Under the pieces are notes generated by a model. It was given only the letters and a program-made list of their open reading frames with translations, made no database searches and was not told the DNA's origin. From an uncultured Bryobacterales bacterium (GTDB taxonomy: Bacteria > Acidobacteriota > Terriglobia > Bryobacterales > UBA6623): a stretch of 64,000 nt of DNA. The first letter of the stretch is position 1; every line of letters starts with the position of its first letter. Shown here piece by piece: positions 55,165 through 64,000 of the stretch. The DNA is taken from NCBI GenBank assembly GCA_951813605.1, contig OX638379.1:1746471-1810470 (forward strand), read 5' to 3'. The translations under genes and the position numbers were made by a program.

Positions 55165-55530
55165 ATGGGCTTGCTGAACCGATTGCGCCCCAAGTGGCGG
55201 CACTCGAACCCGGATGTCCGTATGGAATCCATATCAGAGGTCGAGGATCCCGCGATCTTGGTGGAGATGATCGTCACGGACGGAGAATGGTTCGTGCGGC
55301 ACCGGGCATTCGACGCATTGCGGGAAATGAATCCGGACGAGGCACATCTTCGCCGCCTGATGCGGGAATCGGAAGACGAAGAGATCAGGCGCAAAGCCGT
55401 CAAGGTCATGACCGACGAATCCGAGATCGAGCGAGTGGCCAGAGAGGACCAGTACCTCTATGTCCGGGACGCCGCCAATCATCGTTTGGAAGAGTTGCGC
55501 ACACGTCTCTGGGACCATCTCGCAAAGTAG
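55165..55530 (+). CDS. HEAT-like repeat protein
   Basis: The 121-residue soluble protein is built of short helical pairs such as RMESISEVEDPAILVEMIV, GEWFVRHRAFDALREMN and DEEIRRKAVKVMTDESEI, resembling HEAT/PBS-lyase repeats that bind other proteins. No membrane segment or signal peptide is present. It begins 33 bases after the PQQ gene stop. The start ATG at 55165 has a weak ribosome site. Function unknown. Confidence 0.6.
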   Translation: MGLLNRLRPKWRHSNPDVRMESISEVEDPAILVEMIVTDGEWFVRHRAFDALREMNPDEAHLRRLMRESEDEEIRRKAVKVMTDESEIERVAREDQYLYVRDAANHRLEELRTRLWDHLAK

Positions 55531-55621
55531 CTACCCTTTCCTGCGAGAAGCGTGGGCCCCGGTCCCTAGGGGCCGATCAGTTGATGCTTAGGTGTTGGAG
55601 GGTTTCGCGCGACAGGGCACC

Positions 55622-56884
55622 ATGGGATCAGCGAAACATGTAATGACCGAGCCGGGCGTGGCGGCAGCCGGTTTAGATTCGGTTTGCCCGTCGGGTCCGG
55701 GCACCTCGGTGTCTGGGCAGTCAAGCCACAGAACCGAAGCGTTCGTGCTATTGCTCGTAACGCATTTCTTGGTCGATTGCTTCTCCTCGGCGCTCCCGAC
55801 AGTGCAGCCTCTTCTGGCCGAACGGTTCAGCCTGAGCCTGGCTCAGGCCGGCGTGCTGGGGGGATTCTTTCTTTTCTCCTCGTCGGTCCTGCAACTTCCG
55901 TTCGGGCTGGTCAGCGACCGCCTGCAAAGCCGCCACTTCACAGTCTTCAGTCCACTGGTCGCCGCCGTCTTCCTTTCTTCGCTGGGACTTGCCTCTGGGT
56001 TCGGCGGGCTGATCGGGCTGCTCCTCATCGGTGGCATGGGAGTTGCGGCGTACCACCCGCACAACACCAGCCAAGCCGGCCGCCTGGGAGGCCGCCGCCG
56101 TGGATTTGCCACGGCGATCTTCATCACGGCCGGAACAGCCGGCTTGGGCCTCGGACCGCTCTATCTGACATTGGTATTCGATATTGTCGGGCTCGAGGGC
56201 CTTTGGATGGCGGCGATTCCAGTCGTCGTCTCGGTTCCGATTCTGCTCTGGCGGTTGCCTCGCCCCATCGAGAACAGCCACAAAGCGAGAGCGGCGGTCG
56301 ACTGGCGGGCTTTGCGCGGGCAGGGCAGGGCGCTGTTGACGCACTATGCATTCGTTGTGTTTCGTTCGATCATCCAAGTCGGGCTGGCACAGTTCCTGTC
56401 GCTTTACATGGTTCGCGTTCGTGGTGCGAGCTTCGAAACGGCAAGCGTTGCACTGTCCGTCTACCTCCTCAGCACCTCCATCGGTGCATTCTTAGGGGGG
56501 GCCGCCGCAGACCGGTACGGCGGCCGGAATGTGTGCGTAGCTTCGTGCGTGGGTTGCGTCCCCCTCCTGGCGGTGTTCATGGCCTTCGATGGATGGCTAT
56601 CGCTCGCGGCGCTGTTCGTTGGCGGCGTTGTCCTGCTTACCACGGTTCCAGTCAATGTAGTCATGGCTCAAGAACTCGTTCCGTCTCAGGCGAGCACGAC
56701 CGCCGCTATGATGATGGGCTTCGGTTGGGGCATGGCCGGAATCGTGTTCATGCCGATCGTCGGCCTGCTGGCCGACGCCATTGGACTCGGTCCTGTGTTC
56801 TGGGGACTCTTGGCAATGCCGTTGCTGGCGCTTCCGATTGCTCTGGCCCTTCCGAGTCCGGGAGGAGATCAGCGAGCCGACTGA
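55622..56884 (+). CDS. MFS transporter, fosmidomycin-resistance (Fsr)-like
   Basis: The 420-residue membrane protein has about 12 helices. It resembles the Fsr subfamily: HFLVDCFSSALPTVQPLLAE (residues about 40-59), QLPFGLVSDRLQSRHF (motif A-like), GVAAYHPHNTSQAGRLGG and ASTTAAMMMGFGWGMAGI. E. coli Fsr exports fosmidomycin; physiological substrates of homologues are unknown. The start is uncertain: GTG 55592, ATG 55622 and ATG 55643 are in frame, with about 35 disordered residues before helix 1. It lies between the HEAT-like gene and rpmB. Confidence 0.85.
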   Translation: MGSAKHVMTEPGVAAAGLDSVCPSGPGTSVSGQSSHRTEAFVLLLVTHFLVDCFSSALPTVQPLLAERFSLSLAQAGVLGGFFLFSSSVLQLPFGLVSDRLQSRHFTVFSPLVAAVFLSSLGLASGFGGLIGLLLIGGMGVAAYHPHNTSQAGRLGGRRRGFATAIFITAGTAGLGLGPLYLTLVFDIVGLEGLWMAAIPVVVSVPILLWRLPRPIENSHKARAAVDWRALRGQGRALLTHYAFVVFRSIIQVGLAQFLSLYMVRVRGASFETASVALSVYLLSTSIGAFLGGAAADRYGGRNVCVASCVGCVPLLAVFMAFDGWLSLAALFVGGVVLLTTVPVNVVMAQELVPSQASTTAAMMMGFGWGMAGIVFMPIVGLLADAIGLGPVFWGLLAMPLLALPIALALPSPGGDQRAD

Positions 56885-57072
56885 TGGAGTCCGCCGAGTC
56901 CGGCCGCCCTAAGCGCTTTGGGGCCGTGTGGACCCAAATTGAACTCCCGAAACTGTGGTAGGATGAACCACAGCGGGGTTGGGTCGGCGAAGTATATGGC
57001 AGCCGATTGTCCCTCCTTGCTCAGCCACTTGCGTCGTGACTAGCGCAGGGTCGAGCTTACAAGGACTTCAGC

Positions 57073-57309
57073 ATGGCAAGAGTTTGCGTCGTCACCGGAA
57101 AGCGCCCGATGTCGGGCAACAATGTCTCTCACGCGAATAACAAGACAAAGCGTCGCTTCTATCCCAACTTGCAGGACAAGCGCTTCTGGTCCCCGCGTCG
57201 CAAACGTTGGGTCAAGCTGCGGATCAGCGCGAAGGGCATCAAGATCATCAACCGCCGCGGCGTGGACCGCGTCCTAGACGACCTTCAGCGAAAAGGCGTC
57301 AAGTTCTGA
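57073..57309 (+). CDS. rpmB: 50S ribosomal protein L28
   Basis: L28 is a small ribosomal protein of the large subunit. The 78-residue protein contains [20 protein letters not shown] and [15 protein letters not shown], plus the C-terminal [18 protein letters not shown], all standard. The start ATG at 57073 has AAGGAC 6 bases upstream. It carries Cys at position 5 only, so the CxxC zinc motif of some homologues is absent. Possible upstream -35-like TTGAAC (56939-56944) lacks a properly spaced -10. No rpmG gene follows in the 0.4 kb downstream. Confidence 0.96.
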   Translation: MARVCVVTGKRPMSGNNVSHANNKTKRRFYPNLQDKRFWSPRRKRWVKLRISAKGIKIINRRGVDRVLDDLQRKGVKF

Positions 57310-57736
57310 GAATCAGCTGGCTTGCGCGCCTAGGCGCGATCCGCTGGTCTACGGCACGATAGCTCGCCCGATCAGCGTAAGGCATTCGTCCGAACTTCCG
57401 CGCCGCTGGATCTTAAGGCAGGTCGATCCGGTGCCTGTCGCAGGAACGTCGCTCTCGACTTAGTGCGGTGCCGCTGGACCCTGCAAATCTCCCCTCACAT
57501 TTCATAGGAAGACTGATTCTTCGAGGGAGAGGAGTGCTGATTGACCTAACCGCGATCTCGACCGCTGGGACGATAGCGGAGGGCACCGCATCCAAGAGGA
57601 ATCGGAGATGCGTGAAGTGGACTGCCACCCTATCGGCTCGCGACAACGCAGCTCGAAGCAGCCTGCCGTCCGCCGCAATCCGCGGAGTGTCGGCTGACAC
57701 AACCTCGACGAGATTCTGCGGCGCCCAATCGAATCC
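57310..57736. other. Intergenic between convergent rpmB and serA
   Basis: No gene is recognised in these 427 bases. A perfect 14-base palindrome CGCGCCTAGGCGCG (57325-57338) lies 16 bases after rpmB and could form a short hairpin, though without a T-run. Confidence 0.35.
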
Positions 57737-59320
57737 CTAGAGTTCGACCGCCTTGGCGTAGACCACGGCGTGCATGCGGTAGAGCCGGTCTAGCACCGCG
57801 GCGGGCAGGGACTCGTCGGTATGCACGACGGCGACGGCGTTGGCGGGCTCGTTTTCGGATTCCTTTTCCCCTCGCCCCAGCGAAAAATCCGAAATATTGA
57901 TTCCGCTCTCACCTAGCACTGTGCCAAGCCGACCGACGACGCCAGGCACGTCCTTGTTCGTGACATAGAGCAACGACCCGCTCAGCAGCGCTTCCACGTA
58001 AATCCCGTCGACGCTCAGCAGCCGCGGGGACCCGTCGGGAAAGACCGTGCCCTCGATCACTCGGTCGATGTCCTCCGTCTTGAGCGCGAGCTTGAGGGAG
58101 TCAGTGAAGTGCGCCCGGCCTCGCCGCACTTCGCTGATTCCAATCGCCCGATCACGGGCAAGTTGAAAGGCGTTGATCAGGTTCGCCTGTTGGGACAGGA
58201 AGCAGTTCAAGACACCGCTAAGCGCCGCATTGCGGAGCATCGTCGTGTCGGTTTCGCTGAACTCGCCCGAATACGTGATCTTGACGCGCACGGGCCGCCC
58301 GATCGAGGTCTGCGCGGCGAAGGACCCCAGTCGTTCGGCGAGACGCAGGTACGGAGCTAGGCGCCCGAATTGGTCGGCGGTCACGGACGGTGTGTTCACG
58401 GCGTTGACCACCACACCCGACTTGAGGAAGTCACGAACTTGGCCGGCGATGTTGATACCAACGTTTGCCTGGGCTTCCGCCGTGGAACCGCCGATGTGGG
58501 GAGTCGCCACGACTTCCTCGTGCGCCAGCAGCGCGGACTCAGCGGGCGGCTCCTTCTCGTAGACATCCAACGCCGCTCCACCGACCTTGCCCTCGCTGAT
58601 AGCGGCTTCCAGCGCGTCGGTGTCTATCAGCCCTCCGCGCGCGCAGTTGATGATGCGAACGCCGTCCTTCATCTTGGCGATCGTCTTGGAGTTGATGAAA
58701 CCGGCGGTCTTCGGTGTCAGCGAAAGGTGGAGGCTAATGTAGTCGGACCTTGCAAGGAGCGGTTGGAGTTCAATCAGTTCGACGCCGCAATCCCTAGCCG
58801 CGTCGCTCGAGACAAAAGGGTCATATGCGCAGACTTCCATGCCGAAGGGCTTCGCCCTCTCGGCCACTTGCCGTCCGATACTGCCAAGTCCTACGATCCC
58901 CAGCGTCTTGCCGAAGACCTCGTTGCCTTTGAATCTCTTGCGCTCCCAAAGCCCCGCCTTGGTCGACGCATTCGCGGAAGGAACAGCGCGAGCGAGCGAC
59001 AGGATCAGCGCCAATGTATGCTCCGCGACCGAGGTGGCATTCCCGCCAGGTGTGTTCATGACGACGATGCCGCGCTTGGTCGCCTCGTCACAGTCGATGT
59101 TGTCCACCCCGATGCCCGCGCGCCCGATCACTCGAAGGCGCGGGGACTGCTCCAAGACGTCCTTGGTCACTTTGACACCGCTGCGCACGATCAGGGCCTC
59201 GGCCTCGTTCAGATGGGCACGGTATTCCGCCGGATTCGAGACCACGACTTCGAATGCCTCTTCCGCACGCAGGATCTCGATGGCAGCCGCGTCCACGGCA
59301 TCAGCTACTAGGACCGTCAT
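57737..59320 (-). CDS. serA: D-3-phosphoglycerate dehydrogenase
   Basis: SerA oxidises 3-phosphoglycerate to 3-phosphohydroxypyruvate, the first step of serine synthesis. The 527-residue protein is the long (type I) form: the substrate domain has EALIVRSGVKVTKDVLEQ and GRAGIGVDNID, then LGIVGLGSIGRQVAERAK (NAD loop), CARGGLIDTDALEAAI (catalytic Arg), and ATPHIGGSTAEAQANVG (His). A long ASB domain and C-terminal ACT domain with VGRLGTVLGESGINISDFSL follow, the latter providing serine feedback. Its ATG at 59320 overlaps the upstream aminotransferase stop (TGATG), so the two are coupled. Confidence 0.96.
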   Translation of the reverse strand: MTVLVADAVDAAAIEILRAEEAFEVVVSNPAEYRAHLNEAEALIVRSGVKVTKDVLEQSPRLRVIGRAGIGVDNIDCDEATKRGIVVMNTPGGNATSVAEHTLALILSLARAVPSANASTKAGLWERKRFKGNEVFGKTLGIVGLGSIGRQVAERAKPFGMEVCAYDPFVSSDAARDCGVELIELQPLLARSDYISLHLSLTPKTAGFINSKTIAKMKDGVRIINCARGGLIDTDALEAAISEGKVGGAALDVYEKEPPAESALLAHEEVVATPHIGGSTAEAQANVGINIAGQVRDFLKSGVVVNAVNTPSVTADQFGRLAPYLRLAERLGSFAAQTSIGRPVRVKITYSGEFSETDTTMLRNAALSGVLNCFLSQQANLINAFQLARDRAIGISEVRRGRAHFTDSLKLALKTEDIDRVIEGTVFPDGSPRLLSVDGIYVEALLSGSLLYVTNKDVPGVVGRLGTVLGESGINISDFSLGRGEKESENEPANAVAVVHTDESLPAAVLDRLYRMHAVVYAKAVEL

Positions 59321-60492
59321 CAAGCGCCACTCTCCTCGCTCGCGACCGCCTCCAGGTACACGGCTTGCGCGGCCTCGACGCCTCTACCGAGCTCGACCTC
59401 GTGACCTAGGAGCTGAAGGATCATCTCCAGTTCCGCTACGGTAGCGAACAGGTCGTGGAAGTCGAAGTAGCCCAAGTGGGCGAACCGGAAAATCTGCCCC
59501 TTCATCGAACCCTGCCCGTTGGCGATGATCGATTCGAACCGCTCCCTGAAGGCGCGCACGATCTCGCTGGAATCCATGCCTTCCGGAGGCCGGATTGCGG
59601 TGACGGCGCCGGCTGGGATGGCGTTTCGGATGAAGAGCCTGAGGCCGACCGCCCCGGCAGCCTCCCGCGCCGCCCGGGCCAGCAGCTGGGCGTTGCGTAC
59701 CATCCGGTCGCGCCCGACTTGCCGGACAAAGCGAAGTGATTCGGCAAGGCCGAGTATCAGCGACGACGCAGGCGTCCACGGGGAATCGCCCCGGGGGCCC
59801 GCATCGATGTGCTTGCGGAGGTTGAAGTAGAAATTGGGATTCGTTGCAGTCTCGGCTCTCTTCAGCGCCTTTTCGCTGACGGAGCAATAGGCAAGCCCCG
59901 GCGGAATCATCAGTGCCTTCTGCGATCCGCCGATTACGACGTCGAGCCCCCAATCGTCGATGTTCAGTGTGCTGCTGCCCAGCCCGGTGATCGCGTCGAC
60001 CACGAGAATCGCGTCGGTGTGGCCAACGATCTCTCCCATGGCTTCGACATCGTGGGAAACTCCCGTCGATGACTCGGTCGACTGCACCAAGACCCCTTGG
60101 ACGTCGGGATGGACGCTTAGCGCCGTCCGGACATCGTCCGGCGCGACCGACTCCCCGTAGGGCCTTCTGAGAATGACGCTGTCCAGGCCGTACCGTTCCG
60201 CGATCTGCACCCAGCGCTCGCCAAATTTCCCTGCGACGCAGACCACGACTTCGTCTCCAGGCGAGAACAGGTTCGAGACGGCGGCCTCCATGGCGCCGCT
60301 TCCGGACGACGCGAAGAGCCCAATCCCGTTCCTCGTGCCCATGAAATAGTGCAGATCCTCGATGACACCGCTGTACACCGAACGGAATTCGCTGGTGCGG
60401 TGATGCCGGTCGGCTGCCGCCATAGCATGCACCGCCGCAGGCAGCAACGGCGTCGGCCCAGGTGTTAGCAAGCGGCTCTTGCGGACATACAT
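59320..60492 (-). CDS. Class V aminotransferase, phosphoserine/serine-pyruvate type
   Basis: The 390-residue PLP enzyme belongs to the serine-pyruvate/alanine-glyoxylate aminotransferase group. Motifs are LTPGPTPLLPAAVHAM (residues 9-24), FASSGSGAMEAAVSNLF, the pyridine-Asp VVDAITGLGS and Lys192 in IGGSQKALMIPPGL. Being directly upstream of serA with TGATG coupling, it is best read as the transaminase of the serine pathway (phosphoserine aminotransferase role), as in Thermotoga- or cyanobacteria-like serA neighbours. A serine-glyoxylate role cannot be excluded. Start ATG 60492 is clear. Confidence 0.88.
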   Translation of the reverse strand: MYVRKSRLLTPGPTPLLPAAVHAMAAADRHHRTSEFRSVYSGVIEDLHYFMGTRNGIGLFASSGSGAMEAAVSNLFSPGDEVVVCVAGKFGERWVQIAERYGLDSVILRRPYGESVAPDDVRTALSVHPDVQGVLVQSTESSTGVSHDVEAMGEIVGHTDAILVVDAITGLGSSTLNIDDWGLDVVIGGSQKALMIPPGLAYCSVSEKALKRAETATNPNFYFNLRKHIDAGPRGDSPWTPASSLILGLAESLRFVRQVGRDRMVRNAQLLARAAREAAGAVGLRLFIRNAIPAGAVTAIRPPEGMDSSEIVRAFRERFESIIANGQGSMKGQIFRFAHLGYFDFHDLFATVAELEMILQLLGHEVELGRGVEAAQAVYLEAVASEESGA

Positions 60493-60734
60493 GGATAGAC
60501 CGTCCTAGGGTGGGTGTAATTACTGTGGAAAGGCTGGAACCGCTGCGCCAGAAGCGAGGGGTTCCGCACGCAGTGTCAATGTTCCCGGAGACTCGGAGCC
60601 TCCCGCGATCAAACGCAGAGTCTGGTGGAGAAGGGATGGTTGACGGAGGATTCCGGCGTCCATTCCGTAGTCTATCGCAGCGAGCAGCCGGGCTAGCAAG
60701 AAAGGCGCGAAACAAGTCTAGTGCAAGACGTTGC

Positions 60735-61952
60735 CTAGCTGACCGCTCGGGCAACGACTTCGACGCCGTCTTGGATCTGATCTCCCGGGTAAGCGATCAC
60801 TTGGTTGCCTTCCTGCAAACCGTCCAGGATCTGCGCCTCGCGCGCGTTCCTCTGCCCGATCTCGACGATCCGAAGGATCGCCTTTGCCTCCTCATCGACA
60901 GTGTCGACAGTGTAGACCGCCCATCGTTCGCCTTCTCGGAAGAGGCTGCTGGTCGGCACTTTCAAGACGTTGTCTTCTTCCCAGATCACGACGCGAATTT
61001 CGACTCGATAGCCATCTCCAAGCGCCTTCCACGCATCCCTTACGTCGTCAAAGTCCACGATGACATTGACTCTTTGCTCTTCCACGCCGAGAGCCGAGAT
61101 CTTCGTGAAGCCGAAGGGCTCGACCCTGCGCACCGTACCGCGAAGGGTCCTCTCGCCGCCCCATTGCTCGATCAGTACGGCGTCTCCAGGACTGATCCGT
61201 ACCGCGTCTGTCGAAAGCATGTCCGAGACGATCTCCAATTTCTCGGGATCGGCAATTTCAAGCAGCGGCTCCCCGGAAGGCACGACCGCTTCGCTCTCGC
61301 GCAGCCGCTGCAACACAACGCCGCTTATGGGCGACCGCAACGCGATCACATTCCGCTCGGTCCGCGGAGCCTCGCTTGCCCGGATCAGGCTGGTTCGGGC
61401 CCGGTCCAGTTCGGCCTCGGCAACGGCGATGCTCGATTCTGCCGCCCGAACCGCTTCGCGCGCTGTTTCCGCACGCAGGCGCGCGGATTCAAGGCGGTCG
61501 TCCGAAAGCAGCCCTTCCCGATGGAGATTCTCGTACCTTTCCAGCTCGGACCTGGCGTGATCCCGCTCGGCTGTCGCCCGGTCGAGCTCGACACGGGCAC
61601 GGTCAATCGAGGCCTGGCTCGTCTTGACCCGAGCTTCTGCCTCCGCGCGGGCCCTGGTGTCCAGGAAGTTCGGATTCGAAGGCAGGAACCTGGCCACTAC
61701 GGTTGACCCTCCGCGCACCTCGTCTCCCGGCTCGTGGTCAATCCGCAACACCCTGCCAGCCAAGGGGGCTGAGACCATAAAGCGATCGCGCACGCGAGTC
61801 TGCCCTTCTTCGTCCAGAGTCACCTGCAACGACCCGCGAACCACGGTTGCGAAGTCGGCCTCCTGAGGCTTCGGCTGAAACGCAAAGTAGAAGGCTGTCG
61901 CGACACCCGCCACTATGAGCCAAACGATAATTCGCGTCGGTCGAATCTTCAT
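60735..61952 (-). CDS. HlyD-family/RND-type periplasmic adaptor
   Basis: The 405-residue membrane-fusion protein has one N-terminal helix (about residues 8-25) and the adaptor layout: an N-terminal barrel-hybrid half (VTLDEEGQTRVRDRFMVSAP), a long coiled-coil hairpin rich in RARVELDRATAERDHARSEL, then the lipoyl-return text VIALRSPISGVVLQRLRESE and a beta-barrel. It starts 3 bases after the stop of the FtsX-type permease gene, with AAGGAAT inside that gene as its ribosome site, so the pair is one operon. It bridges an inner-membrane transporter to an outer-membrane channel; no TolC gene is in the window. Confidence 0.88.
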   Translation of the reverse strand: MKIRPTRIIVWLIVAGVATAFYFAFQPKPQEADFATVVRGSLQVTLDEEGQTRVRDRFMVSAPLAGRVLRIDHEPGDEVRGGSTVVARFLPSNPNFLDTRARAEAEARVKTSQASIDRARVELDRATAERDHARSELERYENLHREGLLSDDRLESARLRAETAREAVRAAESSIAVAEAELDRARTSLIRASEAPRTERNVIALRSPISGVVLQRLRESEAVVPSGEPLLEIADPEKLEIVSDMLSTDAVRISPGDAVLIEQWGGERTLRGTVRRVEPFGFTKISALGVEEQRVNVIVDFDDVRDAWKALGDGYRVEIRVVIWEEDNVLKVPTSSLFREGERWAVYTVDTVDEEAKAILRIVEIGQRNAREAQILDGLQEGNQVIAYPGDQIQDGVEVVARAVS

Positions 61953-61955
61953 GAT

Positions 61956-64000
61956 CTATTCCTTGGATTTCAGGACCTCCAAGAGGTCAAGGTGATCCAG
62001 TTTTTTCCGCACCAGCAGTCCAGACAGAGCCGACGCCACAAGAATCGCCAGCGCACACCACGCGTAAGTGGGTGGAGATGCTGCGAATGGAATGACGTAT
62101 AGCTCCGTTTCGAACGCCTTCACCACCAAAGCTGACAGACCGTAGCCCAGCAGCATCCCCAAAGGTAGCGCAAGCAGCGTCAAAACACCCAGCTCTCCCA
62201 GCAGAATTGCCGAGATCTCCTTGCGCGTGAAACCCATCACGCGAAGGCTCGCCAGCTCCCTGCTGCGTTCGGCAAGCGAGACACGCGCCGCGTTGTACAC
62301 AACCCCGAAAGCGATGATGGACGCGAACAGGACATTGAAGAAAATCATGATGCCGATGTTCTCGGCGAATGTCTCGGTGAAGGCTTCCAAGGCAGCACCC
62401 TTCAGGCCGCTTCCGGCGATCGCCGGCGTCTCCTTGATGGAACGGAAAAGCTCGGGGAGATAGGCGGAGTCGACGGTCAGATATCCGCCTGACAGGGTAG
62501 GTCCCTCTCGAAGGAGGCGCCGAACCGCGTCAATCTCCATGTACGCAGCGAGGCCCATGTACTGACCGACGACGTCGGTGACCATCACCTCGCGGACTGG
62601 GCGGCGGCCCACCAGAACCTCGACCGTCACCTCGTCACCGGGGGAAATGTCGAGGACGTCGGCGAGGCTCGTGGAGACGACCATCCCGTCCCGCGGCAGC
62701 AGGACCTGGCGCATGGAATTGACGTCGAACACGCGGTAGAGCTCCGCCGTTTCAGGCAGGCCCGTAATGGCCAGCTGCCGGACGTTCTTGCCTGACCTGA
62801 GTCGCGCTGGGGCACTGCGTGTCGGCTCGGCAGCAACCACGCCCGGCAGGCTCTCCAGCGAATGGATGCCGGCTGGCGAAACCGCTTCAACGAACGTGAG
62901 CTGGACATCCTGGCGTTGAGCCAGCCGGAATTGAACGTCCATCATCAGGTCGAGAGAGTCGATGGAGAACGTACCGAGGATGAGAATTGCCATTGAGCAG
63001 GCGATGCCGCCGACCGCGATGAGCGAACGCAAGGGCTGGCGCTCTATATTGCGCAGTATGATTCGCGCGGGCTGTGATAAGAGCCTTCCCAACCCCAGGC
63101 GCTCGACTAGGCTGACCCGGTACTTGGCAGGGGGCTCGGGCCGCATGGCCTCGGCGGGCTGAAGCCGAACTGCCTGGCGCACAGCCGAGTTCGCCCCGAA
63201 GATCGCGGCTACGATCCCGATGATGACCGCCCCGGCCACGACATCAGGCTCGACGCTGTACGTAAGGATAGGGAATCGGAAGAAATCGTTGTACATCGCG
63301 AGCATCCCGCGCCCGAGCAACGCGCCGCCCACAGTCCCCGCGAACGTCCCGCCGAGGCTGATCGCCAATGCCCAATAGGTGTAGTGCATGGCGATCAGGC
63401 GATTCGGATAACCAAGAGCTTTCAGCGTGGCGATTTGCTCGCGCTGTACGGCCACGATGCGCTGCAGCACGACGTGCAGGAGGAAAGCTGCCACGGCCAG
63501 GAAAACCATTGGAACGGCCACGCCCGCCCCCTGCAGCCCCTTCAGTTCGTTTTCCACCGACCAGTGGGAGAGTTGCAGATCCCGCGGGATCGCACCCCAA
63601 CCTCCGTACGGCCTTAGCAACTCGTCGAGATCCTCGATCACCGCTTCGGGCAGCGCGCCCGGCATCAGTAGCAGCGCGACGTCGTTGAACCCGCCTTCCA
63701 TGTCGAAGGCGGCCGCGAGGGCCCTGCGTTCCATCCAAAAGATTCCGAAGCGCGCATCGTCCGGGATAAGATCTCCGGGACGGATGGTGTAGATGTATTC
63801 CGGCGACAAGCCTATCCCGACGATCTGCAGGCTGCGGCGGCGCCCGTTGAGGATGGCGCCAACCGCGTCCCCGGGCTGCAGGCTGTGGGCCAGCGCGAAG
63901 CCCTCGCTGACGATCACTTCGTCCGGCCGCTTCGGCTCGATGTATCGCCCGCTGCTCAGGACGATGTCGTTGAGGATTTCCCTCCTTTGTTCCGGAATCG
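61956..64000 (-). CDS. ABC transporter permease with two FtsX domains (N-terminal part cut by window edge)
   Basis: The frame remains open to the window edge, so the N-terminus is missing and at least 681 residues are present. MacB_PCD-like soluble segments alternate with membrane helices. The first FtsX-type domain contains RIVAVQREQIATLKALGYPN, the second SLAERSRELASLRVMGFTRK, both with the classical charged cytoplasmic loop between helices. Two tandem FtsX domains without a visible ATPase resemble the ABC permease of lipoprotein or peptide exporters (YhgE/MacB-like architecture). The HlyD-type adaptor starts immediately downstream. The ATPase would lie upstream of the window. Substrate is unknown. 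Confidence 0.85.
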   Translation of the reverse strand, partial: IPEQRREILNDIVLSSGRYIEPKRPDEVIVSEGFALAHSLQPGDAVGAILNGRRRSLQIVGIGLSPEYIYTIRPGDLIPDDARFGIFWMERRALAAAFDMEGGFNDVALLLMPGALPEAVIEDLDELLRPYGGWGAIPRDLQLSHWSVENELKGLQGAGVAVPMVFLAVAAFLLHVVLQRIVAVQREQIATLKALGYPNRLIAMHYTYWALAISLGGTFAGTVGGALLGRGMLAMYNDFFRFPILTYSVEPDVVAGAVIIGIVAAIFGANSAVRQAVRLQPAEAMRPEPPAKYRVSLVERLGLGRLLSQPARIILRNIERQPLRSLIAVGGIACSMAILILGTFSIDSLDLMMDVQFRLAQRQDVQLTFVEAVSPAGIHSLESLPGVVAAEPTRSAPARLRSGKNVRQLAITGLPETAELYRVFDVNSMRQVLLPRDGMVVSTSLADVLDISPGDEVTVEVLVGRRPVREVMVTDVVGQYMGLAAYMEIDAVRRLLREGPTLSGGYLTVDSAYLPELFRSIKETPAIAGSGLKGAALEAFTETFAENIGIMIFFNVLFASIIAFGVVYNAARVSLAERSRELASLRVMGFTRKEISAILLGELGVLTLLALPLGMLLGYGLSALVVKAFETELYVIPFAASPPTYAWCALAILVASALSGLLVRKKLDHLDLLEVLKSKE

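Overview
The window is high-GC bacterial chromosome. Its gene content fits an Acidobacteriota member best (Bryobacterales or Vicinamibacterales-like). The main reasons are secreted cytochrome c proteins of the planctomycete type (PSD1, DUF1549/DUF1553), DUF1501, DUF1587-DUF1592 and DUF1552 proteins, an ankyrin protein beside DUF1552, several sulfatases, and many twin-arginine (Tat) signals. Planctomycetota or Verrucomicrobiota share these families and cannot be excluded from sequence reading alone. No phage, transposase, CRISPR array or rRNA operon was seen. One tRNA (Asp, GUC) is present.

Layout. (1) 1-1184: scpB (cut by the window edge) and scpA, overlapping, of the SMC condensin complex. 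(2) 1404-12466: a catabolic island with a NagB-like deaminase/isomerase, an MFS carrier, a Tat-exported Gfo/Idh oxidoreductase, a sulfatase, an enolase-superfamily dehydratase with a Tat-like leader, an AtoE-type carboxylate transporter, a sulfatase-fold protein with Thr at the formylglycine position, and a Tat-type dienelactone hydrolase. (3) 12467-14054: sparse DNA holding a Yip1-family gene broken by one in-frame TAG. (4) 14055-29614: a dense cluster of secreted redox/hydrolase modules: a PSD1-DUF1501 pair, a divergent second PSD1 with an extra beta-rich domain, a DUF1587/DUF1592-DUF1552-ankyrin operon, and a solitary DUF1501. (5) 30320-49040: mostly housekeeping (YfgM-like TPR, dgt, secreted HIT protein, Gfo/Idh, HpcH aldolase, tRNA-Asp, POT carrier, MFS, MaoC, polA, ilvE, M50 protease, quinone reductase, clpP, tig, rsmA, TPR), with one frameshifted small gene. 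(6) 50408-53693: a tight three-gene operon of a 53-residue membrane peptide, a sodium:solute symporter and a sulfatase, joined by two ATGA overlaps and followed by a PQQ-type sugar dehydrogenase with a large inverted repeat in its leader. (7) 55165-64000: HEAT protein, Fsr-like MFS, rpmB, a serine-pathway pair (aminotransferase and serA), and an HlyD/FtsX export pair running off the end.

Together the accessory genes suggest a heterotroph feeding on sulfated or acidic polysaccharide. Exported sulfatases, sugar dehydrogenase and lyase/oxidoreductase-like enzymes would act outside, with SSS, MFS, POT and AtoE carriers importing products. The cytochrome/DUF1501/DUF1552 modules are the largest block of unknown function. 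Several genes have changed catalytic positions (NagB-like, enolase-like, sulfatase-like, PolA exonuclease). Two genes are broken by single lesions, and there are about 1.2 kb and 1.4 kb stretches without recognisable genes, which suggests ongoing gene decay.
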